Notes: a model not told the origin generated them from the letters alone. DNA of 64,000 bases from Phenylobacterium sp. J367 (GCF_024699985.1 NZ_JAJONA010000001.1:1736001-1800000); one strand, 5' to 3'. Shown: positions 35,784 through 44,751, counted from the first letter of the stretch. Numbers and translations are program-made.

Positions 35784-37431
35784 ATGATCCTGGAGCGGTT
35801 CAGCTCGCGCCTGGCGACCCTGTGCGCGGTGTTCGGCGGCGCCGGCCTGCTGCTGCTGGCCGTGGCGTTGTTCGCCTCGCACCAGGTGCACGGCCCGATC
35901 GACGGCGGCGCGCTGCAGGTCCTGGGTTCGCTCCTGGCGCTCGTCGGGTCGGCGATGATCGGCGCCGGCTGCTGGCTCACCCTGCTGCGCGTGTCCCGCC
36001 GGGTCACCGAGATCGAGACCGCCGCGCGCCGGCTGGCGCAGGGCGAGGACGTCGAGGTGGTCTCCGGGACCGACGACGAGCTCGGCCGGCTCGCCGACAG
36101 CTTCAACGCCATGGCCGCCGCGATCCGCGACCGGGAGCGGCGGATCACCCACCTCGCCCTGCACGACGAGGAGACCGGGCTCGCCAACCGCCTGAGCCTG
36201 GAGCGCGTCGTCGATGGCCTGCGCGACCGGCCGCACGGCCAGGTGCATGTGGCGGCGCTGGGCATCCGGCGGTTCGACCACCTGCGCGGCGCCATCGGCT
36301 ATGCGCTCGCCGCCGAGACCGTGAAGATCATCGGCATGCGGCTGTCGAAACTGTCGCCCAACTCGGGCGTGGCGCGGATCGCCACCGACACGCTGGGCTT
36401 CACCCTGGTGGCCCAGGGCGCGGCGGCCGCCCTCGACGACGCGCGCCGGCTGCTGGCCGAGCTGGAGCAGCCGCTGAGCATCGGCCCGTCCGGGGCCATC
36501 GACGTGACCTTCGACCTGGGCCTGGCCCCGCTCGACGGCGCGCTGGGCGCCTCCTCGGCCATCGAGTTCGCCAGCGTCGCGCTCGACCAGGCCCGCGCCA
36601 GCCGCCGCAAGGTGACCTTCTTCGACGCCGAGGCCTACGGCCATCCGGCCGCCAACCTTTCCCTGATGTCCAGCCTCGCCCGGGCGCTGGAGACCGGGGC
36701 CATCGAGCTGCACTACCAGCCGAAGTTCGACCTGCGCCGCCGCGAGGTGACGGGGGTGGAGGCGCTCGCCCGCTGGCGCCATCCCGTGCGCGGCCTGCTG
36801 CCGCCGGACCTCTTCGTCGGCATGGCCGAGGAGACCGGCCACATCCGGGCGCTCACCGAATGGGCCCTGAAGCGGGCGATCGCCGACCAGGGCGCCCCTG
36901 GCCCGGGAGGGCTTCCCGCTCGAGATGAGCGTGAACATCTCCGGCCGCACGCTCGGCGAGGACGACTTCGCCGACTTCGCGCTCGCCGAGGTGCGCCACG
37001 CCGCCGGCAAGCTGGTGTTCGAGATCACCGAGACGGCGATCATCGAGGACCCGGAACGGGCGTTCGCCATGCTGGACCGCTTCGCCGCGGCCGGCGTCGG
37101 CGTCTCCATCGACGACTTCGGCACGGGCCTGTCGTCGCTCGCCTATCTCAAGCGGATCCGCGGCCAGGAGCTGAAGATCGACCGCTCGCTGGTCGAGGGC
37201 GTCGCCGAGAGCCAGCGCGACGCCATGATCGTCCGCTCGACCATCGACCTTGCCCACAGCCTCGGCCTGAAGGTCACCGCCGAGGGCGTCGAGACCGAGG
37301 AGGGCTTCGCCCTGCTGGCCGCCATGGGCTGCGACCAGGCGCAGGGCTTCCTGATCGCCAAGCCCATGCCGCTCCGCGACCTGCTGCGGTTCCTCGACAA
37401 CACGCCCGCGGAGCTCAGGAACTACGGCTAG
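35784..37431 (+). CDS. HAMP-degenerate GGDEF-EAL protein, predicted c-di-GMP phosphodiesterase (frame broken by one base)
   Basis: A 548-residue membrane protein. Two helices (LATLCAVFGGAGLLLLAVAL, LGSLLALVGSAMIGAGCWLT) flank a short periplasmic loop, then HAMP (RRLAQGEDVEVVSGTDDELG). The GGDEF domain is degenerate: the signature position reads ARIATDTLGF, so cyclase activity is unlikely. The EAL domain has EALARWRHP, IDDFGTGLSSL and AEGVETEEG and should be active. One base must be removed from the C run 36895-36898 to join ADQGA to LAREGFPLEMSVNISG. It probably lowers c-di-GMP, which controls motility and pili in this group. It is divergent from the MoxR gene. Confidence 0.87.
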
Positions 37432-37479
37432 AGCGCGTCAGGCGACAGTGTGAGCGGTTTCGCCGCCCGAACGCGCTCT
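37430..37479. terminator. Inverted repeat between convergent EAL and aldehyde dehydrogenase genes
   Basis: Nine-base arms AGAGCGCGT (37430-37438) and ACGCGCTCT (37471-37479) enclose 32 bases. The left arm includes the end of the EAL stop codon, and the right arm ends five bases before the dehydrogenase stop. Placement suggests a two-way terminator without a T-tract. Confidence 0.4.
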
Positions 37480-37483
37480 GACG

Positions 37484-39016
37484 TCAAACGTCGAACTTCA
37501 CGCCCTGGGCCAGCGGCAGGGTGCGGCCGTAGTTCAGGGTGTTGGTCGCCCGGCGCATGTAGGCCTTCCAGGAATCCGAGCCCGCCTCGCGGCCGCCGCC
37601 CGTCTCCTTCTCGCCGCCGAACGCCCCGCCGATCTCGGCGCCCGAGGGGCCGATATTGACGTTGGCGATGCCGCAGTCCGAGCCGGCCGCGCTGATGAAC
37701 AGCTCGGCCTCGCGCATGTCGTTGGTGAAGATCGAGGACGACAGGCCCTGGGGCACGTCGTTCTGCAGGCGAATGGCGTCCGCCAGGTCGCGGTACTTCA
37801 TCACGTAGAGGATCGGCGCGAAGGTCTCGCGGCGGACCACGTCGGCCTGGCTGTCCATCTCGACGAGGGCGGGGCGGACATAGGCGGCCTCGGCGCAGCC
37901 CGGGACCTCCACGGCCTCGCCGCCGTGGACCTTGCCGCCGGCGGCGCGGGCGTCGGCCAGCGCCTTGTCCATCGCCGCCTTCGAAGCTGGATCGATCAGC
38001 GGGCCGACCAGCGTGCCGGCGTCGCGCGGGTCGCCCACCGGCACCGAGCCGTAGGCCGCCTTCAGGCGCGGGACGAGGGTGTCGTAGTGGCTCTCGTGGA
38101 CGAACAGGCGGCGCAGCGTCGTGCAGCGCTGGCCGGCCGTGCCCATGGCCGCGAACGCGATGCCGCGCAGCGCCAGGTCCAGGTCGGCGGTGGGCGCGAC
38201 GATGGCGGCGTTGTTGCCGCCGAGCTCCAGGAGCGCGCGGGCGAACCGCTGGGCGAGCTTCGGGCCCACCTGCCGGCCCATGGCCGTCGAGCCGGTGGCC
38301 GAGACCAGCGGGACCTTGGGATGGTCGACCAGGGCCTCGCCGACCTCGCGGCCGCCGAGGATCACCGCCGACAGGTTGGCCGGGGCGTCGCCGAACTTCG
38401 CCACGGCGCGCTCGAACAGCGCCTGGACGGCCAGCGCCGTCAGCGGGGTCTTCTCCGACGGCTTCCAGACGCAGGCGTCGCCGCAGACGAAGGCCAGGGC
38501 CGAGTTCCACGACCAGACGGCGACGGGGAAGTTGAACGCCGAAATGATCCCGACGACGCCCAGCGGGTGCCAGGTCTCCATCATCCGGTGGTCCGGACGC
38601 TCGGTGGCGATGGTCAGGCCGAAGAGCTGGCGGGACAGGCCGACCGCGTAGTCGCAGATGTCGATCATCTCCTGAACTTCGCCGTTCGCCTCGGAGACGA
38701 TCTTGCCGGCCTCCAGGGTGACGAGGCGCGCCAGGTCTTCCTTCGACGCCCGCAGCTCCTCGCCCAGCAGGCGGACCAGCTCGCCGCGGCGCGGGGCCGG
38801 AACGGTGCGCCAGGCCAGGAACGCCTTGTGGGCGGCCTCGATGGCGGCGGACACCTCGGCCGTCGTGTTGTCGTGCACCTCGGCGATTACCTCGCCGGTG
38901 ACGGGCGAACGGACCGGGCGGTCGCCGCCGGTGGTCAGCTTGGCGGAGACGCCGAGGCGCTCCAGCACCTGGGCGGCGTCGGCGGCGGCCGAGGTGATCT
39001 TGGCTTGGACGGTCAT
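37484..39016 (-). CDS. amaB: Aldehyde dehydrogenase, ALDH7 type (aminoadipate semialdehyde / P6C dehydrogenase)
   Basis: A 510-residue NAD-dependent dehydrogenase. The catalytic Glu is in ALLELGGNNAAIVAP and the catalytic Cys in TAGQRCTTLRRLFVHE. The ALDH7 (antiquitin/AmaB) features WHPLGVVGIISAFNFPVAVW and FGGEKETGGGREAGSDSWK are present. The enzyme oxidises aminoadipate semialdehyde (piperideine-6-carboxylate) to 2-aminoadipate in lysine breakdown. It lies six bases downstream of the lysine dehydrogenase-like gene on the same strand, and a divergent Lrp regulator precedes both, which supports this assignment over the related betaine and succinate semialdehyde dehydrogenases. Confidence 0.88.
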   Translation of the reverse strand: MTVQAKITSAAADAAQVLERLGVSAKLTTGGDRPVRSPVTGEVIAEVHDNTTAEVSAAIEAAHKAFLAWRTVPAPRRGELVRLLGEELRASKEDLARLVTLEAGKIVSEANGEVQEMIDICDYAVGLSRQLFGLTIATERPDHRMMETWHPLGVVGIISAFNFPVAVWSWNSALAFVCGDACVWKPSEKTPLTALAVQALFERAVAKFGDAPANLSAVILGGREVGEALVDHPKVPLVSATGSTAMGRQVGPKLAQRFARALLELGGNNAAIVAPTADLDLALRGIAFAAMGTAGQRCTTLRRLFVHESHYDTLVPRLKAAYGSVPVGDPRDAGTLVGPLIDPASKAAMDKALADARAAGGKVHGGEAVEVPGCAEAAYVRPALVEMDSQADVVRRETFAPILYVMKYRDLADAIRLQNDVPQGLSSSIFTNDMREAELFISAAGSDCGIANVNIGPSGAEIGGAFGGEKETGGGREAGSDSWKAYMRRATNTLNYGRTLPLAQGVKFDV

Positions 39017-39022
39017 GCGGAA

Positions 39023-40135
39023 TTACTCGGCGGCGGCGCGAAAGGAGAGGGAATCTTCGGGGGGCATAGAACCGGCCGAAGCGGTTGGCCAGGAAGTCGG
39101 CCAGCGGGATGTCCTCCTGCCGGATGAAGCCTTCCTGCGGCAGCTTGCCGTCGGCCAGCATGTCGAGCACCGCGCAGATCGCGCCGGCGGTGGTCACCTG
39201 GATGGCGCTCTTCATCTCGCCGTTCACGACCTGGGCGTAGACCTTGTTGACATAGGTCTCCTGCATCAGCCGGCCGTCCTTCATCCCCGAGACGGTGACG
39301 AAGACGATGACCACATCCTGCAGGGTGGCCGGGACCGAGTTCTCCAGGATGTCCTTGAGCACGTCGCGGCGGTTGCGCAGGTTCAGGTCGTTGAGCAGCG
39401 CCTTCATGATCTGGGCGTGCCCGGGATAGCGGATGGTCTTGTAGTTGAGGTTCCGCGCCTTGCCCTCCAGCGTGGCGCACAGCGTGCCCAGGCCGCCCGA
39501 GGTGTTGAACGCCTCGTAGGTGACGCCGTCGAGGGCGAATTCCTCGCACTCCTCCAGCGCCGGCACTTCGCGCAGCTTGCCGTTCACCACGGCCTCGCAG
39601 GGCTCGCAGTACTCGTTGATCACCCCGTCGGTGGACCAGGTGAGGTTGTAGTTCAGCGCGTTGGACGGGTAGCGGGGCAGGGCGCCGACCCGCAGGCGCA
39701 CGTCGTGCAGCTCGTCGAAGTGCTTGCAGAGGTCCCAGGCGGCGATGGTGATGAAGCCGGGGGCCAGGCCGCACTGCGGGATGAAGGCGGTGCCGGAGGT
39801 GAGCGCCAGCTCGCGGGTCACGCGGCTGGAGGCCACGTCCTCGGTGAGGTCCAGGTAGTGGGCCTTGGCCTGGGCCGCCGCGCGCGGGCGACCGTGACCG
39901 TCAGGTGGTAGGGCGCGCAGTTCACGACCGCGAAGCAGCCCGCGAGCCTGGCCGCCAGGGCGTCGACGTCGTCGATCGGCATGGCCACGGTCTCGATCCC
40001 GGTCCGGGGCGACAGCGCCTGCAGGCTCTCCGCCGACTGGTCGATGACCACGACCTGATAGTCGCCCGAGCCCACCAGCATGTCGACGACGGTCGAGCCG
40101 ATCTTGCCCGCTCCGACCACGGCTACCTTGCGCAT
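39023..40135 (-). CDS. Saccharopine dehydrogenase-family protein, probable lysine 6-dehydrogenase (two frame breaks)
   Basis: A 370-residue protein when repaired; the two breaks cancel in length. ATG at 40135 has GGGAGGCAGGC upstream. The N terminus is a Rossmann fold (KVAVVGAGKIGSTVVDML). A base is missing at about 39879-39888 (VVNCAPYHLTVTVA to AKAHYLDLTEDVASSRVT), and an extra base lies in the six-G run 39059-39064 (FGRFYAP to EDSLSFRAAAE, stop). The middle carries FIPQCGLAPGFITIAAWDL and EYCEPCEAVVNGK, as in lysine 6-dehydrogenases and saccharopine reductases of about 370-385 residues. With AmaB next door, oxidation of lysine to P6C is the most likely role; saccharopine chemistry is the alternative. 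Confidence 0.8.
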
Positions 40136-40256
40136 TGCCTGCCTCCCGATTGAACAGGGTCGAGGGTCCCCGGAGCCGGTGCAGGATTCAACTGGCGGTT
40201 CGGCGGTCTGCGCAGTATTCCTGGGCGTATCGACGAAGAAGGCCGGCGGACTGACG

Positions 40257-40682
40257 ATGGACGACCTTGACGAGCATCTGCTGTCCCGTCTTCGGGAGAA
40301 CGCCCGCGCGCCGGTCGCCGAACTCGCCCGGGCGCTCGGCCTGTCGCGGACCACGGTGCAGAGCCGGCTCGCCAAGCTGGAGCGCTCCGGCGTCATCGCC
40401 GGCTACGCCGTGCGGCTCTCCGAGAAGCACGAAGCGGCCCGCGTCCATGCCTTCATCATGCTGACCGTCGAGCCGAAGCAGGCGGCGGCGGTGACCGCGG
40501 CCCTGAAGCGGATGGCCGGCGTCAAGCGCCTGCAGTCGGTCTCCGGCCCTTTCGACATGGTGGCCACGGTCGATGCGCCGAGCGTCAGCGAGATGGACGC
40601 CCTGATCGACGAGATCGGCGCCCTGCCGGGCGTCGAGCGCACCAATTCCTCGATCGTGCTCTCGACGAAGTTCGACCGCTGA
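40257..40682 (+). CDS. Lrp/AsnC-family transcriptional regulator
   Basis: A 141-residue regulator. The N-terminal helix-turn-helix is DLDEHLLSRLRENARAPVAE to LGLSRTTVQSRLAKLERSG; the C-terminal RAM/ACT-like domain (HAFIMLTVEPKQAAAVTAAL, then LQSVSGPFDMVATVD) binds an amino acid effector. It is divergent from the lysine-degradation operon across 121 bases, the usual arrangement for a lysine- or aminoadipate-responsive local regulator. ATG at 40257 is taken; the frame before it holds no better start. Confidence 0.93.
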   Translation: MDDLDEHLLSRLRENARAPVAELARALGLSRTTVQSRLAKLERSGVIAGYAVRLSEKHEAARVHAFIMLTVEPKQAAAVTAALKRMAGVKRLQSVSGPFDMVATVDAPSVSEMDALIDEIGALPGVERTNSSIVLSTKFDR

Positions 40683-40694
40683 GCCCCCCGCTGT

Positions 40695-40723
40695 GGGGGG
40701 CGGTCCCGCGTGAGACCGCCCCC
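40695..40723 (+). terminator. Strong hairpin after the Lrp gene
   Basis: Ten-base perfect arms (GGGGGCGGTC / GACCGCCCCC) with an eight-base loop, starting 13 bases after the Lrp stop. The tail TCTGCCT is only weakly T-rich. Position and strength suggest an intrinsic terminator. The following 40724-40876 holds no gene that I can support. Confidence 0.55.
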
Positions 40724-40876
40724 TCTGCCTGACCGCCACCTCAGGGGGGCGACCGGGCAGCGCCGGCAGAAGGCGACCAGCAGACTGCCGGAACCGGGGG
40801 GCGGGAAGTTGGGACGGGTCCCGCCCGAGGCCCGACGCAACGTCTCGTCAGGCCACCGGTCGTCTGGCACTGTGGG

Positions 40877-40895
40877 ACCCGTAGCCACTACGGGT
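40877..40895. promoter_or_regulatory. MerR-type operator dyad upstream of the MerR gene
   Basis: A perfect dyad of ACCCGTAG, three bases, CTACGGGT, with the GTAG..CTAC core seen in CadR/PbrR-type operators. It sits 21 bases upstream of the MerR-family start. On the minus strand it overlaps TTGAAC, followed 19 bases later by CACAGT: a stretched -35/-10 spacing typical of MerR-activated promoters. That promoter would read leftward, away from the regulator gene. Confidence 0.6.
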
Positions 40896-40916
40896 TCAAG
40901 GGCCAATTCATGCCGA

Positions 40917-41321
40917 ATGCACAGGGGGGCGACGATCGGCGGTCTCGCCCGGGCCACCGGGGTCAACCTGGAGACCATCCGCTACTATGAACGGATCGGC
41001 CTGATGCCGGCCCCGGCCCGCAGCGCGTCCGGCCACCGGATCTACGAGCCGGCGCACGAGACGCGGCTGACCTTCATCCGCCGCGCCCGCGAGCTGGGTT
41101 TTCCGATCGAGGACGTCCGCGGCCTCCTGGCGCTTTCGGCGACGGACCAGCCGTGCTGCGAGGTCCGCGCCATCGCCAGCCAGCACCTCGACGCCGTGCG
41201 CGCCAAGCTGGCGGACCTCCAGCGGCTGGAGGCGGTCCTCGCCGCCACGGTGGAGCGCTGCGCCGAGACCCTGGGCACCCCGCACTGCGCCGTGCTGGAG
41301 ATGCTGGAAGAAGGCGCCTAG
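40917..41321 (+). CDS. MerR-family metal-responsive regulator
   Basis: A 134-residue regulator. The winged helix is TIGGLARATGVNLETIRYYE with RIGLMPAPARSASGHRIY; a long dimerisation helix follows, and cysteines lie in DQPCCEVRAIAS and ERCAETLGTPHCAVLE (a Cys-x8-Cys pair), as in mercury, cadmium, lead, copper and zinc sensors. No target transporter is adjacent. The start is uncertain: an ATG at 40910 in another frame would read MPNAQG and join the same protein if one G of the six-G run 40924-40929 is removed, so a further sequencing error is possible. Its stop lies in the palindrome GCGCCTAGGCGC. Confidence 0.88.
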   Translation: MHRGATIGGLARATGVNLETIRYYERIGLMPAPARSASGHRIYEPAHETRLTFIRRARELGFPIEDVRGLLALSATDQPCCEVRAIASQHLDAVRAKLADLQRLEAVLAATVERCAETLGTPHCAVLEMLEEGA

Positions 41322-41328
41322 GCGCAGC

Positions 41329-42238
41329 CTACTTCTGGCGAGGCGCCTTCAGGCTGGATCCGCCGGAGGTGAAACGCCCCTCGCGGTCGGCCTGGCAGCC
41401 CTCCAGCAGGGCGCGCGCGGCGTTCTCCACCTCCTTCTGGATCGCCTGGTCGGTGTCGAGTTCCTGGTGGCTGGTGGCGTAGGGCTTCCAGTAGCCGATG
41501 TAGCGATCGAGCTCGGCGGTCGGCCCGGCCGGGCAGAGCTGCATGAAGCAGAGCCAGTCGGAGATCGCGCGGCGCACGTTCTCGGCCCCTTCCACGTCCC
41601 CGTGGACCACGAGTCCGAACAGCCGGCCGGCCAGGTGGCGCGGATAGTCCCAGCCGTCGAGCTCGACCTGCTTGGCTTTCTTCGCGTCCTTGCCATGGGT
41701 CAGGCTGGGGTCCGGGTTGCCGCCGTCGGCGCAGACCATCCGGTCCATCATCAGCTTCAGCGGCGAGGTCGGCGAGTACCAGTTCACCGGCGTGATCAGC
41801 ATGATCCCGTGGGCCTCGACCCACATCGGATAGACGTCGTTCATGACGTCCTGGACCTGACCCAGGGGAATGGTTCGGGTAGCAGGAGCAGGGCCAGTGG
41901 CAGAGCGCCGCCGCCGTCGAGAAGCAGGCCTTGCAGGGGGTGGATGTGGCGGCCGTACTCGGACGTCAGCCGCGACAGATCCAGGACCTTCACCTCGGTG
42001 TTCGGCGCCGCCTCGAAGACGCCGCGCGCCAGCTCGAGCAGCCGCCAGGACTTGGACATCTCGCCCGGGCAGGTGTGCTCGCTGCGCGACGAGCAGTTGA
42101 TCACCAGGAAGCGCAGGGGGGGCCGGCCTTGTCGTCGTGCCGGGCCTGGGCCGCCTGGATGGCCTCGCGGGCGGCCAGCCAGTCGACGGAAAGGTCGTAG
42201 TCCGGATCGGCGAAGCCCGGGCCGGCCTTGCGGGTCAC
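41329..42238 (-). CDS. NAD(P)H-dependent FMN reductase-like flavoprotein, Cys-rich (three frame breaks)
   Basis: A 302-residue protein once three runs are corrected: the seven-G run 42116-42122 (one missing or two extra), 41936-41940 (one extra) and 41865-41868 (one extra). Repaired segments read LRFLVINCSSRSEHTCPGEM (flavodoxin-fold phosphate loop), then HIHPCKACFSTAAALCHWPC, then NHSLGQVQDVMNDVYPMWVE and ITPVNWYSPTSPLKLMMDR. The cysteine cluster between the first two strands is a feature of this NADPH-dependent FMN reductase subgroup. GTG at 42238 overlaps the stop of a 60-residue protein gene (GTGA). Three breaks in one gene leave real decay possible. Confidence 0.75.
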
Positions 42239-42417
42239 CGCGCCTTGCGGCCCTCGTCGTAGGCCTCCCAGGCGACCGCGGCGATCTTCTCGATCTCGGC
42301 GTCGAGGGCGCGGAAGGCGGGGTCCGCGAACCGTTCCCGATAGCGGGCCTTGAACTCCGGTTCGCTGAGATGCGGGTCCGGCATCCCCTTGCGGGGCTCG
42401 GGCGCCTGTTCGGCCAT
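42235..42417 (-). CDS. Small acidic/helical protein upstream of the flavoprotein
   Basis: A 60-residue protein (MAEQAPEPRKGMPDPHLSEP onward, ending AYDEGRKAR) that is rich in charged helices: FKARYRERFADPAFRALDAE, then IEKIAAVAWEAYDEG. The ATG at 42417 has GGGAGGATCACC upstream, which decides it over an earlier GTG at 42450. Its TGA sits within the GTGA that starts the flavoprotein, so it is probably a dedicated partner or accessory of that enzyme. No named family is recognised. Confidence 0.7.
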   Translation of the reverse strand: MAEQAPEPRKGMPDPHLSEPEFKARYRERFADPAFRALDAEIEKIAAVAWEAYDEGRKAR

Positions 42418-42477
42418 GACGGTGATCCTCCCGCCTCGGCCAACGGTCACGGTGAAGCGCGGTTCCTGTATGGCTCC

Positions 42478-42604
42478 GTCATCCTAGGCCTTGTGCCTAG
42501 GATCCCTCTGACCGCCGCTCCCCCTTGGGGGGGCCGTCAGAGGTCGCGCGACCTAGGCGGCGCCTGACGCACCGAAACAGGGATCCCAGGCACAAGGCCT
42601 TGGA
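42478..42604. repeat. Two inverted copies of the GTCATCCTAGGC-family element
   Basis: The left copy (CATCCTAGGCCTTGTGCCTAGGATCCC) and the right copy, which is its near-complement (GGGATCCCAGGCACAAGGCCTTGGATGG), flank about 65 bases that hold a further hairpin (CTGACCG ... CGTCAG). The whole element lies between the start of the 60-residue protein gene and the stop of the thioredoxin reductase-like gene. A single related palindrome is at 19948-19976. Confidence 0.7.
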
Positions 42605-42616
42605 TGGCGGGAAGGG

Positions 42617-43513
42617 TCAGCCCCGCAGCCGGTTGTGGATGTCCGTGGCGGCGATGGCCGCCTCGCCCTCGGCCGTCGAGATCTGGTTCAGGCCGCGGAC
42701 CACGTCGCCCGCCGCGTAGAGGCCGGGGACGGAGGTCTCCTGGTGGTCGCCGACGATCAGCCGGCCGCCGGCGTCGAGCTTCGCGCCGGCGTCGACCGCC
42801 AGCCGCACGCGCGGCGTGATGCCCAGCGCCGAGTAGACCACGTCGAACCGGCGGGGCTCGCCGGTCCCGAAGTCGAAGGCGGTGATCTTCCGCTTCTCGA
42901 TCGTCACCGCCGGCTCGGCGCTCTCGATCAGCTCGACGCCGGCCCCCGTCAGCACCTTGCGCGTGGCGGCCGGCAGCGGGTCCGGACCCACGTGGATGAA
43001 GGCCACCTCGTCGGAATAGGTGCGCAGGAACACCGCCTCGCGGGCGCAGTGGTCGTCGTAGCCGATGACCCCGACGCTCTGGCCGATCACCTCGTAGCCG
43101 TCGCAGATCGGGCAGATCCGCACGAGGCCGGGGGCGACGCCGTCCTCGAGGCCCGGAATGTCGGGCAGGTTGTCGACCACACCGGTCGCCAGGATCACGG
43201 TGCGGGCGGTCAGCGGCCCCGCGTCCGTGTCCAGGGCGAAGACGCCCTCCCGTCGGACGATGCCCTCGACCCGCCCGCGCACGATCTCGGCGCCGTATTT
43301 CTCGGCCTGCCGCCGCATGCGGGCCAGCAGGGTTTTGCCGCGGATGCCGTCCGGGTAGCCCGGCAGGTTGTGGGTGCGCGGAATCCAGCCGGCCCGGCTC
43401 GCGCCCGACTCCACGACGCGCACGCGCCGCCGGAACCGGGCCAGGTAGATGGCCGCGGTCAGCCCTGCCGGGCCCGCGCCCACGATCACGCAATCCAGGA
43501 TGTCTTCGCCCAT
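42617..43513 (-). CDS. Thioredoxin reductase-like FAD-dependent oxidoreductase
   Basis: A 298-residue pyridine nucleotide-disulfide oxidoreductase. FAD binding is at [20 protein letters not shown]; the redox motif is [13 protein letters not shown] (Cys-Pro-Ile-Cys in place of the usual Cys-Ala-Thr-Cys); and the second FAD contact is [21 protein letters not shown]. The NADPH site is less standard: [17 protein letters not shown] lacks the GxGxxA pattern, so the electron donor may differ. ATG at 43513 is favoured over an upstream frame to 43552. It lies downstream of the thiolase gene with a strong hairpin between them. Confidence 0.88.
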   Translation of the reverse strand: MGEDILDCVIVGAGPAGLTAAIYLARFRRRVRVVESGASRAGWIPRTHNLPGYPDGIRGKTLLARMRRQAEKYGAEIVRGRVEGIVRREGVFALDTDAGPLTARTVILATGVVDNLPDIPGLEDGVAPGLVRICPICDGYEVIGQSVGVIGYDDHCAREAVFLRTYSDEVAFIHVGPDPLPAATRKVLTGAGVELIESAEPAVTIEKRKITAFDFGTGEPRRFDVVYSALGITPRVRLAVDAGAKLDAGGRLIVGDHQETSVPGLYAAGDVVRGLNQISTAEGEAAIAATDIHNRLRG

Positions 43514-43567
43514 GCCGGAGCCGCAACGCGCGGGGGCGCCGCAAAGCTCCACTATCCGGCAGAGAGT

Positions 43568-43596
43568 TCTCGTCCTCCCCCAAACCGGGGGAGGAC
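43568..43596 (-). terminator. Strong hairpin downstream of the thiolase gene
   Basis: Twelve-base perfect arms (TCGTCCTCCCCC / GGGGGAGGACGA) around a five-base loop, 15 bases past the thiolase stop and 55 bases before the next start on the same strand. No T-tract follows, but its position fits an intrinsic terminator separating two minus-strand units. Confidence 0.55.
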
Positions 43597-43610
43597 GACG
43601 AACCCCGCGG

Positions 43611-44751
43611 CTAGAGCGCCTCGTTCGAGAAGACGATCGTCCCCGAGGCGGCGAACATGCCGCCGACCCCGTGGGCGACGCTGATCTTCGCCCCCGGAAC
43701 CTGGGCCGGCGCGATCCCGCGCATCTGCCGCACGCTCTCCTGCAGGGCGTACATGCCGTACATGCCGGAGTGCATGTAGGAGAGCCCGCCGCCGTTGGTG
43801 TTGAGCGGCAGCTTGCCGCCGGGCGCGGTGTTGCGCTCGCGGATGAAGGCCGCGGCCTCGCCCGGCTTCACGAAGCCCAGATCCTCCAGGCCGTAGAGCG
43901 GCAGGTGGGCGAAGGCGTCGTAGATCATCAGGTGGTCCACGTCGGCGTGGCTGATGCCGGCCGTCGCGAACGCCTTCTTCCCGGAGATCCGGAAGGCCGT
44001 GGAGTGGTTGAAGTCGTACATCTGCGAGACCATCGGGGTCTCGACGCTTTCGCCCGCGCCCAGCACATAGACCGGCTTCTGCGGGAAGTCCTTCGCCCGC
44101 TCCGCCGAGGTCAGGATCAGGGCGCCGCCGCCGTCGGTCACCAGGCAGCACATCAGCTTGGTGAAGGGCCAGGCGATCATGTCCGAGTTCATCACGTCGT
44201 CGACGGTGATCGGGTCCTTGTAGCTGGCCCGCGGGTTCATCGCCGCCCACTCCCGCTGGATGGTCGCCACCGGCGCCATGTCCTCGGGGCTGAGGCCATG
44301 GGTCTTGAGGTAGCGGAGCACCGGCACGGTGAACATGGTGGGCGGGCCCACCGGGCCGTAGGGCATCTCGAACTGGCCCATCAGGCTGGACGGCGATCGG
44401 CTGAAGCCGCCGGCCCACGCGGCTGCGGCCGCTCTCCCCGTGGGTGATCAGGATGGTGGTGGCCAGGCCCGCGTTGATCGCGGCCGCCGCATGCCGGACG
44501 TGCAGCATGAAGGAGCAGCCGCCGACGCTGGTCCCGTCGGCATAGGTCGGCTTGATCCCCAGGTAGTGGGCCAGCTCCACCGGGCTGATCCCGGCGGTGG
44601 CGACGCCGTCGATGTCGCCGGGCTTCAGGCCGGCGTCGGCCATGGCGTTCAGCGCCGCGTCGGCATGCAGGCCGATCACCGACACGTCGGGGATCTTGCC
44701 CATCTTGGTGGTCTCGGCCGCGCCGACGACCGCAACGGATTTCGGCTTCAT
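43611..44751 (-). CDS. Thiolase/SCP2-type acyl-CoA thiolase (frame broken by one base)
   Basis: A 379-residue thiolase-fold protein. The N-terminal frame reads [39 protein letters not shown] and [13 protein letters not shown]; after removal of one base at about 44411-44413 it continues [20 protein letters not shown]. The C-terminal half has [40 protein letters not shown] and [14 protein letters not shown], matching the lipid-transfer-protein thiolases (Ltp2-like). The usual nucleophile position is occupied by [11 protein letters not shown]. These enzymes need a DUF35 partner, which is encoded five bases upstream, and often cleave branched or steroid side-chain acyl-CoAs. Confidence 0.86.

Noticed and set aside
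40403..40978. Possible minus-strand gene under the MerR-type promoter
   Set aside because: The frame crosses the Lrp gene and has no conserved feature; its FCRRCP segment alone is not enough to support a coding call.
41329..42238. Calling the flavoprotein a true pseudogene
   Set aside because: Despite three frame breaks, all lie in G/C runs and every repaired segment is conserved, in line with the error pattern across the window; not proven either way.
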